Source: Rachycentron canadum
Taxonomy: Eukaryota; Chordata; Actinopteri; Carangiformes; Rachycentridae
Assembly: GCA_038496675.1 (NCBI GenBank)
Contig: CM076662.1
Location: forward strand, 15,808,919 to 15,872,918
Reading direction: 5' to 3'
DNA: 64,000 nucleotides
Shown: piece by piece, positions 38,442 to 49,228 of the stretch
How the letters are laid out: each line of letters opens with the position of its first letter
How positions within the stretch are numbered: position 1 is the first letter of the stretch
The notes under the pieces: model-generated
What the model was told of the DNA's origin: nothing
Database searches by the model: none
What the model saw: the letters and a program-made list of their open reading frames with translations, nothing else
Position numbers and translations under genes: made by a program

Positions 38442-39789
38442 AAAACTTGGCACAAATGTTACATATTTTTAAGTTTATGTGTGATTTTTTTTGTGATAAT
38501 ATATTTGAATCTTTTGAGGTTGATTCATATTGACAGAGTTGACAAAGTTGACAAAGCGAAAGGAAAGTGTCTTTCAAAAGTGACTCAATGACCTGAACAT
38601 ACCACTGCTCATTTCTCATTTTTCATTCGTTAGTCTCTGATATCTGTTAGTTTAAGCAAAATGTTTGTGTCTTCAGAGATACAATAATAAGCACAAATAT
38701 CTGCTTTTACCATGACATAGGCATTAACTAGTCCAAGTTCTCCATAATGTGACCACCAGATGGAGTCACTTTAATAATCATTTTCTTTTAACAGCCACAT
38801 TTCGCTTTGTTTGCTTTGTTGGAGACAAAATAAAAATTCTCAAGCTTCCATTATTGAGCATGTTGAATTTTTTAATAGTGACACTGTAAAGTATATTTTC
38901 CATCAGCAATAATAGAAATTTGTTGGGGTAATCTTGTGTTGATTGAGAGACAGAGACAGTTCCCCAGTTTAAAACTGGGAGCCACTGCTTATATTTTCAT
39001 TTAGGCCTAAAATGTTTTCCTTTTCAAGATTAAGACTGAACCTGGCATTCAAATATAAACTTTTTTTTTTGTTTAACCTACTAACATCATAAAAAAATGG
39101 CCCTACACTAACAAAACAGGTAAAATGAAAACTCTCACATCACCTCTCTTGCTAAAAAACTACATCCCCTGCTTTTGGAGATTACAGCAGGACTGCTGTT
39201 TTCTTTCTTAGTTTGGTGACTTATTTGATTTTACTACCCGGTTACTGAAGCCACTTTTATACTCCACTAAATTTCAGTAGGAAATAACAATGTATCACTG
39301 AAGTAGCTGCAGCTCATAAATTATCCTCCATGGTTGGATATGGAGTATTTGCTGAAATGGAAGTTTTATTGGATAAAAGCTTTTTTTAATCAAAATCAAT
39401 TTGGTTCCAAGAATTCCCTTTGTCACGGTTCAGCTGTGGGGACTTTTCAGGCCATAACAAAAGGCTATTTTACTTTTTGAACTACTTTGTCTTTCTGTAC
39501 CTTCATGCAGACCTCAGTTTTCCTGTAATGACTTCATTTGGTTTTAGTCGTTTTCAGGGTGTGGAGCATATTCCCATAAGGAATCAATACACTTATTATT
39601 TGACACACTGCTGGCATGCATGACAAAAGATTGCAACAGAGATTTTAGGTGAAACGTGATGTCACTTTAGAATCATGGAAAAAAACATTTTAAATTGTGC
39701 AAGTGTTTTGGACAACTTGTGTTGCATCATCACACACCTTCTTAACTCCTTCCTCTTTGTTCACATGAAACTGGTCATTTAGCAATGAG

Positions 39790-39797
39790 TATATAAA
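39790..39797 (+). promoter_or_regulatory. TATA box of the small secreted-peptide gene
   Basis: TATATAAA lies 42-49 bp upstream of the ATG at 39839, inside GAGTATATAAAGCTC. This predicts a very short 5' UTR and points to a focused, probably strong or tissue-specific promoter. Confidence 0.7.
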
Positions 39798-39838
39798 GCT
39801 CTGTGTTTCACAGCTGTATCAAAATCACTTCATCAGCC

Positions 39839-40455
39839 ATGGACAAACGGTTTCTGCTGCTCCTCCTATGTCTGCAGGTTTTCCTGCTCATTACAACCGT
39901 CACTTCAACTGATGCAGCTTTTCCGGTGAGAAATGCTGAAAAACAACCATCTCTTGATGAGGTGAGAAAATCCACTTTCCCTGAATATGATATTTACTAT
40001 TTGAAATATGTAAAATATACATATCTCAAATGTGCACTTAAGTACAGTATTTGGTTGCATTCTACAACTGGTTTGGAGTCACAGACAAGCGACTTTGAAT
40101 GGAGGTAGACATTAGAACAGTATAAAAAGATGTTTCTATGCAAAATAATTCATCATTTAATACATATTTATGCTGGTTTTTTATAGTTGAATAGAAGTGG
40201 AGTTAGAGTGCCCAGAAAATATCTCAAAGGAAGCCCCTGCGCTTGGAATGTGGGTGCATGTTCAGGCTTTAGAGCGGTAAGAACAAATTTACTTGATATT
40301 ATGATATATTGATGTATTTTTCATTCAAAATGCTAATAGCAATCAGTGAGTTTGTTTTTATTAATACCGATATCAGTTAACAATTATTTGTTTTTGTTTT
40401 GTCACAGCCTCCCCAAAAAAAACCTACTCCAACCACACCTTCTCCTCAGAAATGA
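39839..40455 (+). CDS. small secreted peptide precursor with one C-x6-C loop, 86 aa, three exons, unrecognised
   Basis: Exons 39839-39961, 40187-40276 and 40408-40455 (41 + 30 + 15 codons, all phase 0). The start is in good context (agccATGG) just after a TATA box. Seen: a strong signal peptide (MDKRFLLLLLCLQVFLLITT, likely cut near residue 26); a short spacer with AEKQPSLDE; then a cationic segment VPRKYLKGSPCAWNVGACSG holding the only two mature cysteines, six residues apart; and a Pro/Thr/Lys tail ending TPSPQK. An AATAAA at 40975-40980 closes the transcript. The layout (signal, pro-part, basic site, one disulphide ring) fits a peptide hormone or a loop-type antimicrobial peptide. I recognise no family: it is not hepcidin, LEAP2, MCH, urotensin, somatostatin, a natriuretic peptide or the calcitonin family. 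A second in-phase donor lies 36 nt upstream (39925/39926). Being real is likely; its function is unknown. Confidence 0.65.
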
Positions 40456-40974
40456 TGCTCTGTTATAAAACATCATGTCTTTTGCCATTTGGCATTTTGA
40501 TGACAATAATCTCTCACTGTTTTGTATAAGAAAAGTTTTGCTTTTTTTTTGCTGTGCTAATATTCTACTTCTAGGTATACTAATGCTCATTAGATAAAGT
40601 ACCAGCTAGTGATGAAATGCAGCAAATATTATTTTTTCTGCCAGTTATCATATAGATATTTTTTACTTTGTTGTATTATCCTTTCTTTTCTTTTCTTTTT
40701 TTTCATGAATTGTGTACAGGTCAAATTGTTTTTATTTCAGGTTTGTGATGAAATCAATCATATTTCTATACATATTTGTAGGTCTTAAGATCACAAACTA
40801 TAAAAAACAGAAGAAGACTAACACCCACATCAAACACATTGCTAAAGATTTGTAGTTCTCTTTGTGGTTTGGTTATAATAAGATATTAACTATCACCATT
40901 ATCAGTTGCTTGACAAATGTTTACTTTGATTATGTATGAGTATGTGTTTACACCATGTTATTGATTGTAAACAG

Positions 40975-40980
40975 AATAAA
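40975..40980 (+). terminator. poly(A) signal of the small peptide gene
   Basis: AATAAA lies 520 nt after the stop, in AACAGAATAAAGTGTG, followed by a T/G-containing downstream region. Confidence 0.6.
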
Positions 40981-43900
40981 GTGTGCAAACAAACAAAATA
41001 AGGACAGCATCATCTTTGCAACTTAGCATTTTACATTATTTTGTTTTTACTTTCTGACAAACATCATCTTTTTATTATAATAATAACATCAGTTAAATGG
41101 GTATTTATTCTGGCAAAGCTGACCACTGCACTGGGTCAGTAAATACTGCTCAAGATGATTTGTTAAATCCTTGGGATTTGTATAGTATAATAAAATATTC
41201 TTTAACCAAGATGTTGTTTAGCTTTATCATGTTTATGCACTGTAACATCGAGCATAAAGGTTATCAAATATAGCATCTCTCTGAAAAAGAACGATTTATC
41301 ACATGAAAATGGCCAGGGAGGGTCTACAAGGGAAGGAAGCAGAGATACTGGTCACATATACACAGAGTTTATGGTGTAATTAAACTAATTTCTGATTACA
41401 TAAACAATCTGGTGACAGATGATCAACAACAACAGTCTCTTAATCTGGTAAGAAGATCCATGCAGGAGCTTCCTTGATGTTAGTTTCAATGTCTAAGTAT
41501 CAAACATGTTGGAGAAAAAGTTTGTTTTATCCTTCAGGTTTTTCTGAAAATCAGTTGTTTAAATGAAACAATCTGAGAAGTTAAAGGGGAAACGTCTCTT
41601 TGATGAAACAAGCCGTGGGCACCTGAGGCATGACAATGCAACTAGACACTGATTATTTTTTGAAGGTCAAAAGTCATGACTGCTTAAAACAGATATGTTT
41701 TAATGCACAATGCATGCCATAACATGGAGTAAAAAGCACAAAATGTGAGATGTAGTGAAAATTTACATAAACTCAAAATTGTATTTAACCCCTGGTCTTG
41801 AGGGGTGACAAGTAGACATTAGAACAGTAGAATAAAGTGGTTTATGTGCAACATAATGTAAAATCTGGGGTATATTTATCCTGTTTTTTTTTTTTTGTTG
41901 TTGTTTTTTTTTTGTCTAAAACGATGTTCACATCAGAGAAAAGAGATGAGTAAAACCTGAAAAAAAAAAAAAAAGCACCTACCCAACACCATTATTTGAG
42001 ACAAGGGATATTTTCACCCTTTATGATGGTAGGAACTACTATCTTACTTACTTACTTACTTGACTTTTTAAGTTTTCCTTTTTCATTTACAATAAAATAC
42101 AGAAGATCCACTGCTGGTCACTGACTGCATGGAGCTGATCTCGTGCAAATGATGCCTCCTGATTCAAATGGTGTTCTCTCCTAGGAGATGTTTTTACTGA
42201 GAGAATGTCGAGTGCTGTTGCTCTATTTGGATTTGGATTTACTTTATGGCTTCACATAGATGATGAAAATGCAAGTAATACAAGAAGATGGCTTGTTTAA
42301 ATATTGCATAATTTTCCTTGTCCCAGGCAGAAGAAGGCATTGCAGACTACAGAAAAGTGAGCACCACAGGACAGGCTGTAAGTGGAAACCAGGACGATGT
42401 GGAGGTCTCTGCTCTATAAGCAAAGCAATTTGACTTTGAGTTTATTTCACTCACAATAAAACTCAAATATCTTGTCATTAAAGATCCTCACTGTCTGATT
42501 TTAAAGTTTTATTTTGGAGTAGCAGTAGCTTGTTTTGTGCATGTCAAACTCATTTTGTCAGTTAATGTTTATTGTGCTTGTGAGGAATCAGCAGTTGCCT
42601 CTGAGACGCTCCTTATATATTACAAACATACCACATGCAGGAAGAACAAGAATAAAAATATTATTGTCTGTAAGACCTAATCTCTCACGTGAACACAAAT
42701 GCAGCAAACCCAATGAGCTTGGACAATCAGTTCCAAACCACAGTCACAGTTGAGCAGCAGGAATCTGGCAAACAATGAAAACAAAAAGTGTTTGATGAAA
42801 ATTGACACAGTTGGACTAATTACTGTTCTTGGATTTGTTTTTGTTTGAAACAGAGCTCAACCAGGAAGCTAGCCTGCTCTCACGTTAGTGTGATACTGTA
42901 TTACAAAGAGATCACAACTGTCAACTAATGTGTTAGTTAACAAAATGGAAATATAATAGAAATAGAAACATTTGCAAGTGCAACTATCTATCTATCTTTA
43001 TTAATTGATTAATTGATCACTCTGTATGGTATGAAAATGTTTTTGTCATTTGGATATTTCTGGACAGAAATGAATAATTTCCTGATAGTGATTGTGAACA
43101 AAAGGTTAATTTGTTGTTCATTTGTTGTTCAACGCTATTCAGCCAGTAGCTACATTTAGTATTGCCAACACAAGACAACTCATTACTTTGTTATGTAAAG
43201 TATCAATGAGAAGTCATATCCAAAACATAATATGACATATATGTCATATAATCAACACTCAATCAATATATTTAAGTGTTTTTGTTATTATCATATACAA
43301 AGTTAGAACTCAAACCATGTCAAACCATTTCCAACTTGTCACAGTGCACTGTACATGAGCTTTTATTACTATAATATTATATTTCCATCATTAATATTAT
43401 TAGTGCAGTTATGCTCTCACTCCTATATTGTAAACACTTATATTAAGCACAGAATAAAAAAGTTTTACCATTTAAAAAACATAGAAAGCCATTTATATGT
43501 TAAACGAAATCTTCATTGATTCATCCTGAGAACAGACTAAAGCTACAGACTAACTTAGAGTAACCAGTTTATTTAACCGTTACATCTGGACTGTGGGAGG
43601 AAACCACAGAGCTTCATGAGCTTTTTGACTAGTGCTCAGGGCACCACCAGCTGGAGAGACACCAAAGAGATTATTTGTAATCATTTTCAGATGCCCTTTC
43701 TATTTTAGGAGTCCCTCTCTGTTTTGCATAGTGCACATATCATATTGTTAAAATAAAACATTGCTGTGGGTGCTCATATCATATCTCATTTACCTGCCGG
43801 CTGCAGCTTATTCTTCAAGACTGTTTAATTTACTCACATAAGAATCGTGTATGAATAACCTGATTAGACATGTTGCATGCAAACATAATCATATGATCCA

Positions 43901-45775
43901 CACCAGGATGAACTGGAATAACGAGAACAATGCACCTGCACGGGTGTGGCCTCTTTAATCATAGTCAGTGAGTCAGTAAGTTTAACAAAAGACAGCACAT
44001 AATGGAAAAAGTCCTACACCCAGACATTGAAGTACCGTTTTCCTGAACCAAACAAGTCCATCCATTAATGTTGTGGTTCTAGGAAGCAGAGTTGCTATGT
44101 TAGTGACACATTGCAACAAAACCTCTATCTGTTAGGTAACATATCCTGATAGAGGATATACTTGGACCCATTTAGATGCACATGACAAATATGGTTTTGA
44201 TCCACATCACTGTGCTGGTCTGAATTTGATTTAACATCTCGCTACTTCCTCTGTTGCAAGGAGAGATTTGATGAACTTCACAGTACCACCTCCTGGTGTG
44301 ACTGGGCCTTAATGGGGGCCTTGTTGCAGGTTAATGCAGGCTCAGCCACCTTGAGTCAATTTCTGCAACAGTTTTAAAAGCTTTAAAGCGATGGTGTTAA
44401 TAATGTGTAAGAACTGAATGTAAAAGTCCAACACCCACACATATACAGCATATAAATAATCTTAGTAAAAGACATTTATATTCTTTCAATGATTGTAAAC
44501 ATCCACATTCCCTCTCAGCAGCTGGCCTGTGAATACAAATTACTAAGTGATGTTGAGTATATGGTTTTTCTGCTGATCATTCTGAGACTAGGTGTAGCTC
44601 GACTGCTGGTCCCTGAGTGAACACAGAACATAAGAGGGAGATATATTTTCTTTTAAAGAAAGAATTTGCCTCAAATAGTAACAGATTAAAACTGAAAGGT
44701 AATTTGACACATTCCTTGTGGTTTTATCTGCAGGGGGATTATGAATAGTGGATGTAAGATAAAAATTGTTAGTAAATATATCCCACACATGTTTTCAGTG
44801 GTAGCACTGTATCCTTTAACACTGAATGATTGCTATAACACTTATAACACACACTTATGCACGTCTGCATGTTTTAATGGGTTTTTTTTTTTTACTGCTT
44901 ACCGAAATGTTTTCTATCAATACTTTCATTTTCTAAATCTCATCTAAACTTTTTTTGGATGGATTTTTTTTACGCTTGTGTCTTTCATGTATTGTGCAAG
45001 GCCTCATTGTTTGTGTTTGTCTTTGAAGTTGCTGCTATGCTGTTCACACACATGCTTTTGTCTCGGTTCACACAAGTTCATGCATGTACACAAAAAAGAA
45101 AAAAAAATGTTTCCTCATTAAACACATTGAGAAAACAATTTAGTTGGTACTTGGTTTCTATCTAATGTCATTGGACTTTTCTGCCTGACTCATCCTTCCT
45201 CAAAAATCAGTTTAAAGACAGCAGAGCTGCAAGACTCACACTAACAGTAAGACTGGTTTCTGACTTGATAATTAAGGGCCAAATACATTTGATAGCAATC
45301 CTGCAAACACAATGGGATTTAAATGTAAAATTGAAAGTGTACAGTGAAGAATATTTTTGATTGGTATTTTAATATTGGATTGAATCTGATTATCTAGTAT
45401 TCCCAGTATATTTTAAGAAAACAAATGAAAATGACTTGAGACACATGAGACCAGAATGTGTCCAGTGACAGAACTGCCTTGTCTATGCTGTATTTAAATG
45501 TAGTGTACTTTTTTACTATATAGGGAGATATTCTGAGGGATATAATGCTGTTATGAATGAGAAAGGTTTGCTAGTTAAAAGTGAAAGTCAGCAGCTACTT
45601 AAAACACCAATGATCAAAGTACTCACAGAGCAGAATGACTCGTTTGGGAATATGTGTGATTCATAATTGAATATATTTATTGATGCATTAATGAAAGCGT
45701 CACTTTAATGAAGCTGAGGCTGAAATCGGTGTTTCCATTGTCACAGACTCCCTTGTATTTATCTCCCCGCGCATT
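40981..45775. other. intergenic region between the peptide gene and ackr4
   Basis: About 4.8 kb, AT-rich. Apart from the terminal-exon-like segment at 42327-42433 and its AATAAA, I see no supported gene. Simple sequence includes poly-T/poly-A tracts near 41882-41975 and a CTTA run near 42043-42061. A stretch near 43560-43620 (ACTGTGGGAGGAAACC) looks like a scrap of the SINE-like family. Confidence 0.5.
42327..42433 (+). other. terminal-exon-like segment, possible second loop peptide or alternative last exon
   Basis: A pyrimidine-rich acceptor (ttttccttgtcccag) at 42326 is followed by open reading and an AATAAA at 42455-42460. Two frames are open. Entered in phase 1, it reads basic residues, then RTGCKWKPGRCGGLC, and stops at 42433; this repeats the C-x-W-x2-G-x-C-x-G pattern of the peptide gene 2 kb upstream. 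Entered in phase 0, as exon 2 of that gene would require, it reads AEEGIADYRK...DDVEVSAL and stops at 42419. I could not find a convincing first exon for a separate gene; the nearest ATG-plus-donor (42205-42274) would leave a 52-nt intron, too short to trust. Confidence 0.3.
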
Positions 45776-45839
45776 TTGCTCTTTGTTGAAATCTCGGCAT
45801 CCTCCCTCCCTCCCTACCTCTCCTCCCACTTAAACTGCG

Positions 45840-45974
45840 CGTGTGTAAAATCAAACGAACCCTCTACTGCGCAGAGCAAACAGGGACGGAGCGGAGCTCA
45901 GTGCTCATTGGGGGCCAGAGAGACGAGGCAGATAACTGAAACACCGGGAGTATATATCTATCAAGCCAACGCAG
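45840..45974 (+). other. ackr4: probable non-coding first exon and promoter of ackr4
   Basis: A GC/CpG-richer island (about 45770-45990) in AT-rich surroundings contains CTGCGCAGAGC and GGGACGGAGCGGAGC and ends with a usable donor (aacgcag/gtagcc, 45974/45975). The coding exon downstream has an acceptor at 48115 just before its ATG, so a 5'-UTR intron of about 2.1 kb is the simplest model. The 5' limit is approximate. Confidence 0.4.
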
Positions 45975-46496
45975 GTAGCCGCCGTTTTACTCAGCTGTAA
46001 CAACAGTGTTGTGTGATTTCTGCTTCTTGTGAACTCTCTACAAACATCTTTGTGCACTACTGAAATATGATTTACCACCTAACAAGGCCCGATTGTTTCT
46101 TTGATTAATATATTTAATTTCATTTGCATCGTTTGTTTTAGTTTTAATCAGATTTATTTAATATTACTTGATGGCAGTGTTCAGATTCTTAGTAAAAATG
46201 GAAATAGCATCATCTTAAAGTTGGGATTATTATGAATAATGTCCTTTGAATATATAATTGCTATAGGCTACATATGCATTAATATGTAAACAGCAATTTA
46301 ATGCTGTGGGACTAATTTACTTTACTTACTTTACTTGAATGTTACCATTTCCTGCTACTTCATAGTTTACTTCACTACTTTATTGATACTTTTACATATG
46401 ATATTTTCAATATAGATCTTTTATCATTTTATTTTAGGTATAAGATCTGAACATTATCACTATCACTATCTAACTGCCAGAAATTGCACGTACGTA

Positions 46497-46497
46497 T

Positions 46498-46566
<69 letters not shown>
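46497..46566. repeat. (GATA)n microsatellite
   Basis: About 17 perfect GATA units, within the presumed ackr4 5'-UTR intron. Confidence 0.97.
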
Positions 46567-46567
<1 letters not shown>

Positions 46568-47035
46568 ACATATTTCTGGCATTTTTTTCAAAATGCCCCC
46601 CCACCTTCAAAGGTGACAAATATGTTACAACAATATTTATCTGATTTGTTTGTTTTTTTTATCAATTTGTTCATTTAGTGTGTTAAAAACAGGTTAAATG
46701 TAATAAAGGATTTGTTGTGTAAGCATTAGAATTCTTAAATGGCTTGAATCTTACCTTTAACAACAAAAAACAAGCTTTTTAAATTTGGCTAGCCGTGCCC
46801 CTTGTGCTGACCTGGCACACAGCCATCTTGGAAATGTTATGGGAACACAGTCACATGACCTGTCACATGACCTACTGTGATGGTCAGCATGTGTCACTTA
46901 GAGACATCATGAGTTAAGGTTAAGGGTGAAGCTTTATAAGGAACTTTCCAGAACATTTAAAGGGCTTGTGACACCTGTGTCACTGTGGGTTCTTATGGGT
47001 TAAATACAGTCTCTGAGCAAATGTTCTTTCTACCA

Positions 47036-47498
47036 CATCCCAGAATTAAATTCAAGGTGTTGTTGATCACTTTTAAATCCAGGCCACAACTTACATCACA
47101 GATCTTATCCACCGGGACTCAACCTCTCTCAGGTCTGAAAACTTATCCCTTTTACATATCCCATGGTCACGTTTAAAACTAAAAGGTGAAAGAGCTTTTG
47201 CAGTCGCTGCTGCACCAAAACTGTGGAGCCAGTTATTTCACATGATGTGCCCCCTCCATCTCTATTTTTAACATTTCGACTAAAAACACATTTTTATTCA
47301 CTGGCCCTTTTAGCTTGCTAACCTTTTAGTTTCTCTGTATTGTGTATTTGCTCCGTTTTCGTTTTTGTTCTATTGTATGTTTATGTTTCATTATGTAGTC
47401 TATCTACTTCTATTTTTTATTTATTTTATTGTTGTAGAGCACTTTGGTCAGCTTAATGCTGAATTTAAATGTGCTCTAGAAATAAAGCTAACTTGACA
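47036..47498 (+). mobile_element. 5'-truncated L2-like LINE, 3' end only
   Basis: The frame reads RIKFKVLLITFKSRPQLTSQ and later GERAFAVAAAPKLWSQL, the signature of the C-terminal end of L2-type LINE reverse-transcriptase proteins (usually RIQFKVLLLTFKAL and GDRAFAVAAPKLWN). It is broken by stop codons after about 47175. The 3' end, GAGCACTTTGG ... AATAAAGCTAACTTGAC, fits an L2-like tail. This is a dead fragment. Confidence 0.8.
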
Positions 47499-48121
47499 CC
47501 GTGTTTCAGTGATGTGTTGAAGGTATAAGAGATATTCACATCACTTCAAATCTCAGCAGGACATTGAATTTGATAGTTTATACAAGCTGTACTTTAGTAC
47601 AGAGAGGAAGAATGAACAGTATTTATCTCAGTGAAGGTGCACCAATAAGGAAGAGCTCAGGTCAGGACACTATGGCCAGATGTTGACTTTGATCGAGTCA
47701 AGGTACAACTACAGAGACAACTCAGTAGAGTACTTCCACCAAGGCTAATGACAGACAACATACACTAGATTTCAGAGAACCTAGATCAGAGAGTTAAACT
47801 TTCTATAAAATGTTGATTATTAGTTAGTGTAGGTAGCTGGCATGTCATAGAAAAAGAGGTGTGGAGTGTGTAACCATGAGCCATGCTCACTGATTTCCAA
47901 TTCAATCAAATTTCAAGGATTTAACTCCTTGTTACTAAATCACAGGTACATTTCACTTACAAACTTGAAGTGAAGCTAAAGATGCCATTTTTGTGCGACT
48001 TAAGTGAAGTAGCTGTATTTAGTCACCATGGTGGTAACATTGTTGCACAAACAACGCTGTTAATGTTTAACCGCAGTCAAGTAATCCAAAATGTCCTCCC
48101 TCACTGCTTTATCAGGTTTGC

Positions 48122-49228
48122 ATGGATGTCTTGGAGGACGACGATTATTATTACCATGAAAACATCAGCTTTAACTTCAGCTATGATGACTACCCCACCC
48201 TATGTGAGAAGGCTGATATCCGTTCCTTTGCTGCCCTCTTCCTTCCCATCGTGTACACGGTGTGTCTGGTGGTGGGACTGGCAGGAAACGCCTTGGTCGT
48301 GACCGTGTACACCTACCACAAACGCCTGAGGACCATGACGGATGCTTTCCTGACCCACCTGGCTGTGGCTGACCTGCTCCTGCTGTTCACCCTGCCTTTC
48401 TGGGCGGCTGATGCTGCTAGGGGCTGGGAGCTGGGGGAGGTTGTCTGTAAGATCGTGTCTGCCTGCTACACGGTCAACTTCACCTGCTGCATGCTGCTGC
48501 TGGCCTGCATCAGCCTGGATCGTTACTTAGCATTAGCCAGGGTGCAAGGTAGAGACCAAAGTTTCTGGCTGCAGAGGGTGTTTAGCAGGAGACACTGCTG
48601 GAAGGTGTGTTTAGTTGTTTGGGCAACAGCTTTCATGCTTGGTCTTCCTGATTTAATACTCTTGAAAGTGAGGTGGGCATCTAATAGGAACATCTGCCTG
48701 GCTGTCTACCCTCCATCTATGGCTAGAGGAGGTAAAGCTGCAGTCGAGATAGCTGAGGTGCTGCTGGGATTCTTGCTTCCTCTACTGGTTATGGTGATCT
48801 GTTACTGGAGGGTGGGCCGAGCGCTAAAGGGCCTCCCTGTTGAAAGCAGAGGCAAGAAGTGGAGAGCCCTTCGTGTTCTTCTAACAGTAGTGGGAGTGTT
48901 TGTGGTCACACAGCTGCCTTATAATATCTTGAAGGTCTATAAAACGATGGACTCAGTCTACGCTTTAGTGACCCACTGTGGGACAAGTAAAGTTCTGGAT
49001 AAGGCTTCTCAGATAACAGAGTGCCTGGCCCTCACTCACTGCTGCCTCAATCCAATCCTCTACGCCTTTGTGGGGTCTTCCTTCAGGCAGCACATGATGA
49101 AAGTGGTCAAGAGGTTTGGTGAGAAGAGAAGAAAGAGGAGAAGGGAAAACCCTGCAGAGGAGGAAGGGATGGAGGTATCATTTAACTCCCACAGTGGATC
49201 TCAAGCAACAAACACTTTTTCTATATGA
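48122..49228 (+). CDS. ackr4: atypical chemokine receptor 4 (CCRL1/CCX-CKR)
   Basis: Seven-helix receptor of 368 aa that in mammals scavenges CCL19, CCL21 and CCL25 without G-protein signalling. Intact in one exon; an acceptor (ctttatcag) ends at 48115, seven bases before the ATG. Seen: an acidic, Tyr-rich N-terminus (DDDYYYHE, sulphation candidates) with N-glycosylation sites at N14 and N18; GLAGNALVV in helix 1; LAVADLLLLFTLPFW in helix 2; C109 and C192 for the conserved disulphide; DRYLALARV at 133-141 (family DRYVAVTKV, not the canonical DRYLAIV); VTQLPYNILK in helix 6; LNPILYAF in helix 7; a very basic KRFGEKRRKRRRE tail; and the C-terminus TNTFSI, matching TSTFSI of mammalian ACKR4. The second intracellular loop is somewhat longer than in the human protein. 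Paralogue letter (a/b) not assigned. Confidence 0.9.
   Translation: MDVLEDDDYYYHENISFNFSYDDYPTLCEKADIRSFAALFLPIVYTVCLVVGLAGNALVVTVYTYHKRLRTMTDAFLTHLAVADLLLLFTLPFWAADAARGWELGEVVCKIVSACYTVNFTCCMLLLACISLDRYLALARVQGRDQSFWLQRVFSRRHCWKVCLVVWATAFMLGLPDLILLKVRWASNRNICLAVYPPSMARGGKAAVEIAEVLLGFLLPLLVMVICYWRVGRALKGLPVESRGKKWRALRVLLTVVGVFVVTQLPYNILKVYKTMDSVYALVTHCGTSKVLDKASQITECLALTHCCLNPILYAFVGSSFRQHMMKVVKRFGEKRRKRRRENPAEEEGMEVSFNSHSGSQATNTFSI

Larger units (their letters stand above)
33877..39786. other. gene-poor intergenic region
   Basis: About 5.9 kb with no supported gene. It holds possible upstream regulatory sequence of myrip, a reverse-oriented SINE-like fragment (35826-35985), a GGAT microsatellite (37119-37162), A/T-rich simple sequence near 37625-37670, and a 57-bp duplication around an undetermined base (38323-38441). 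Open frames are short and have no recognisable content. Confidence 0.6.

Noticed and set aside
42205..42274. Short ATG frame MSSAVALFGFGFTLWLHI with a possible donor, as first exon of a second loop peptide
   Set aside because: The phase would fit, but the resulting intron would be only 52 nt, below the size vertebrate splicing normally allows.
46985..47176. 63-residue open frame as an independent gene
   Set aside because: Its sequence is the C-terminal scrap of a LINE reverse-transcriptase protein.
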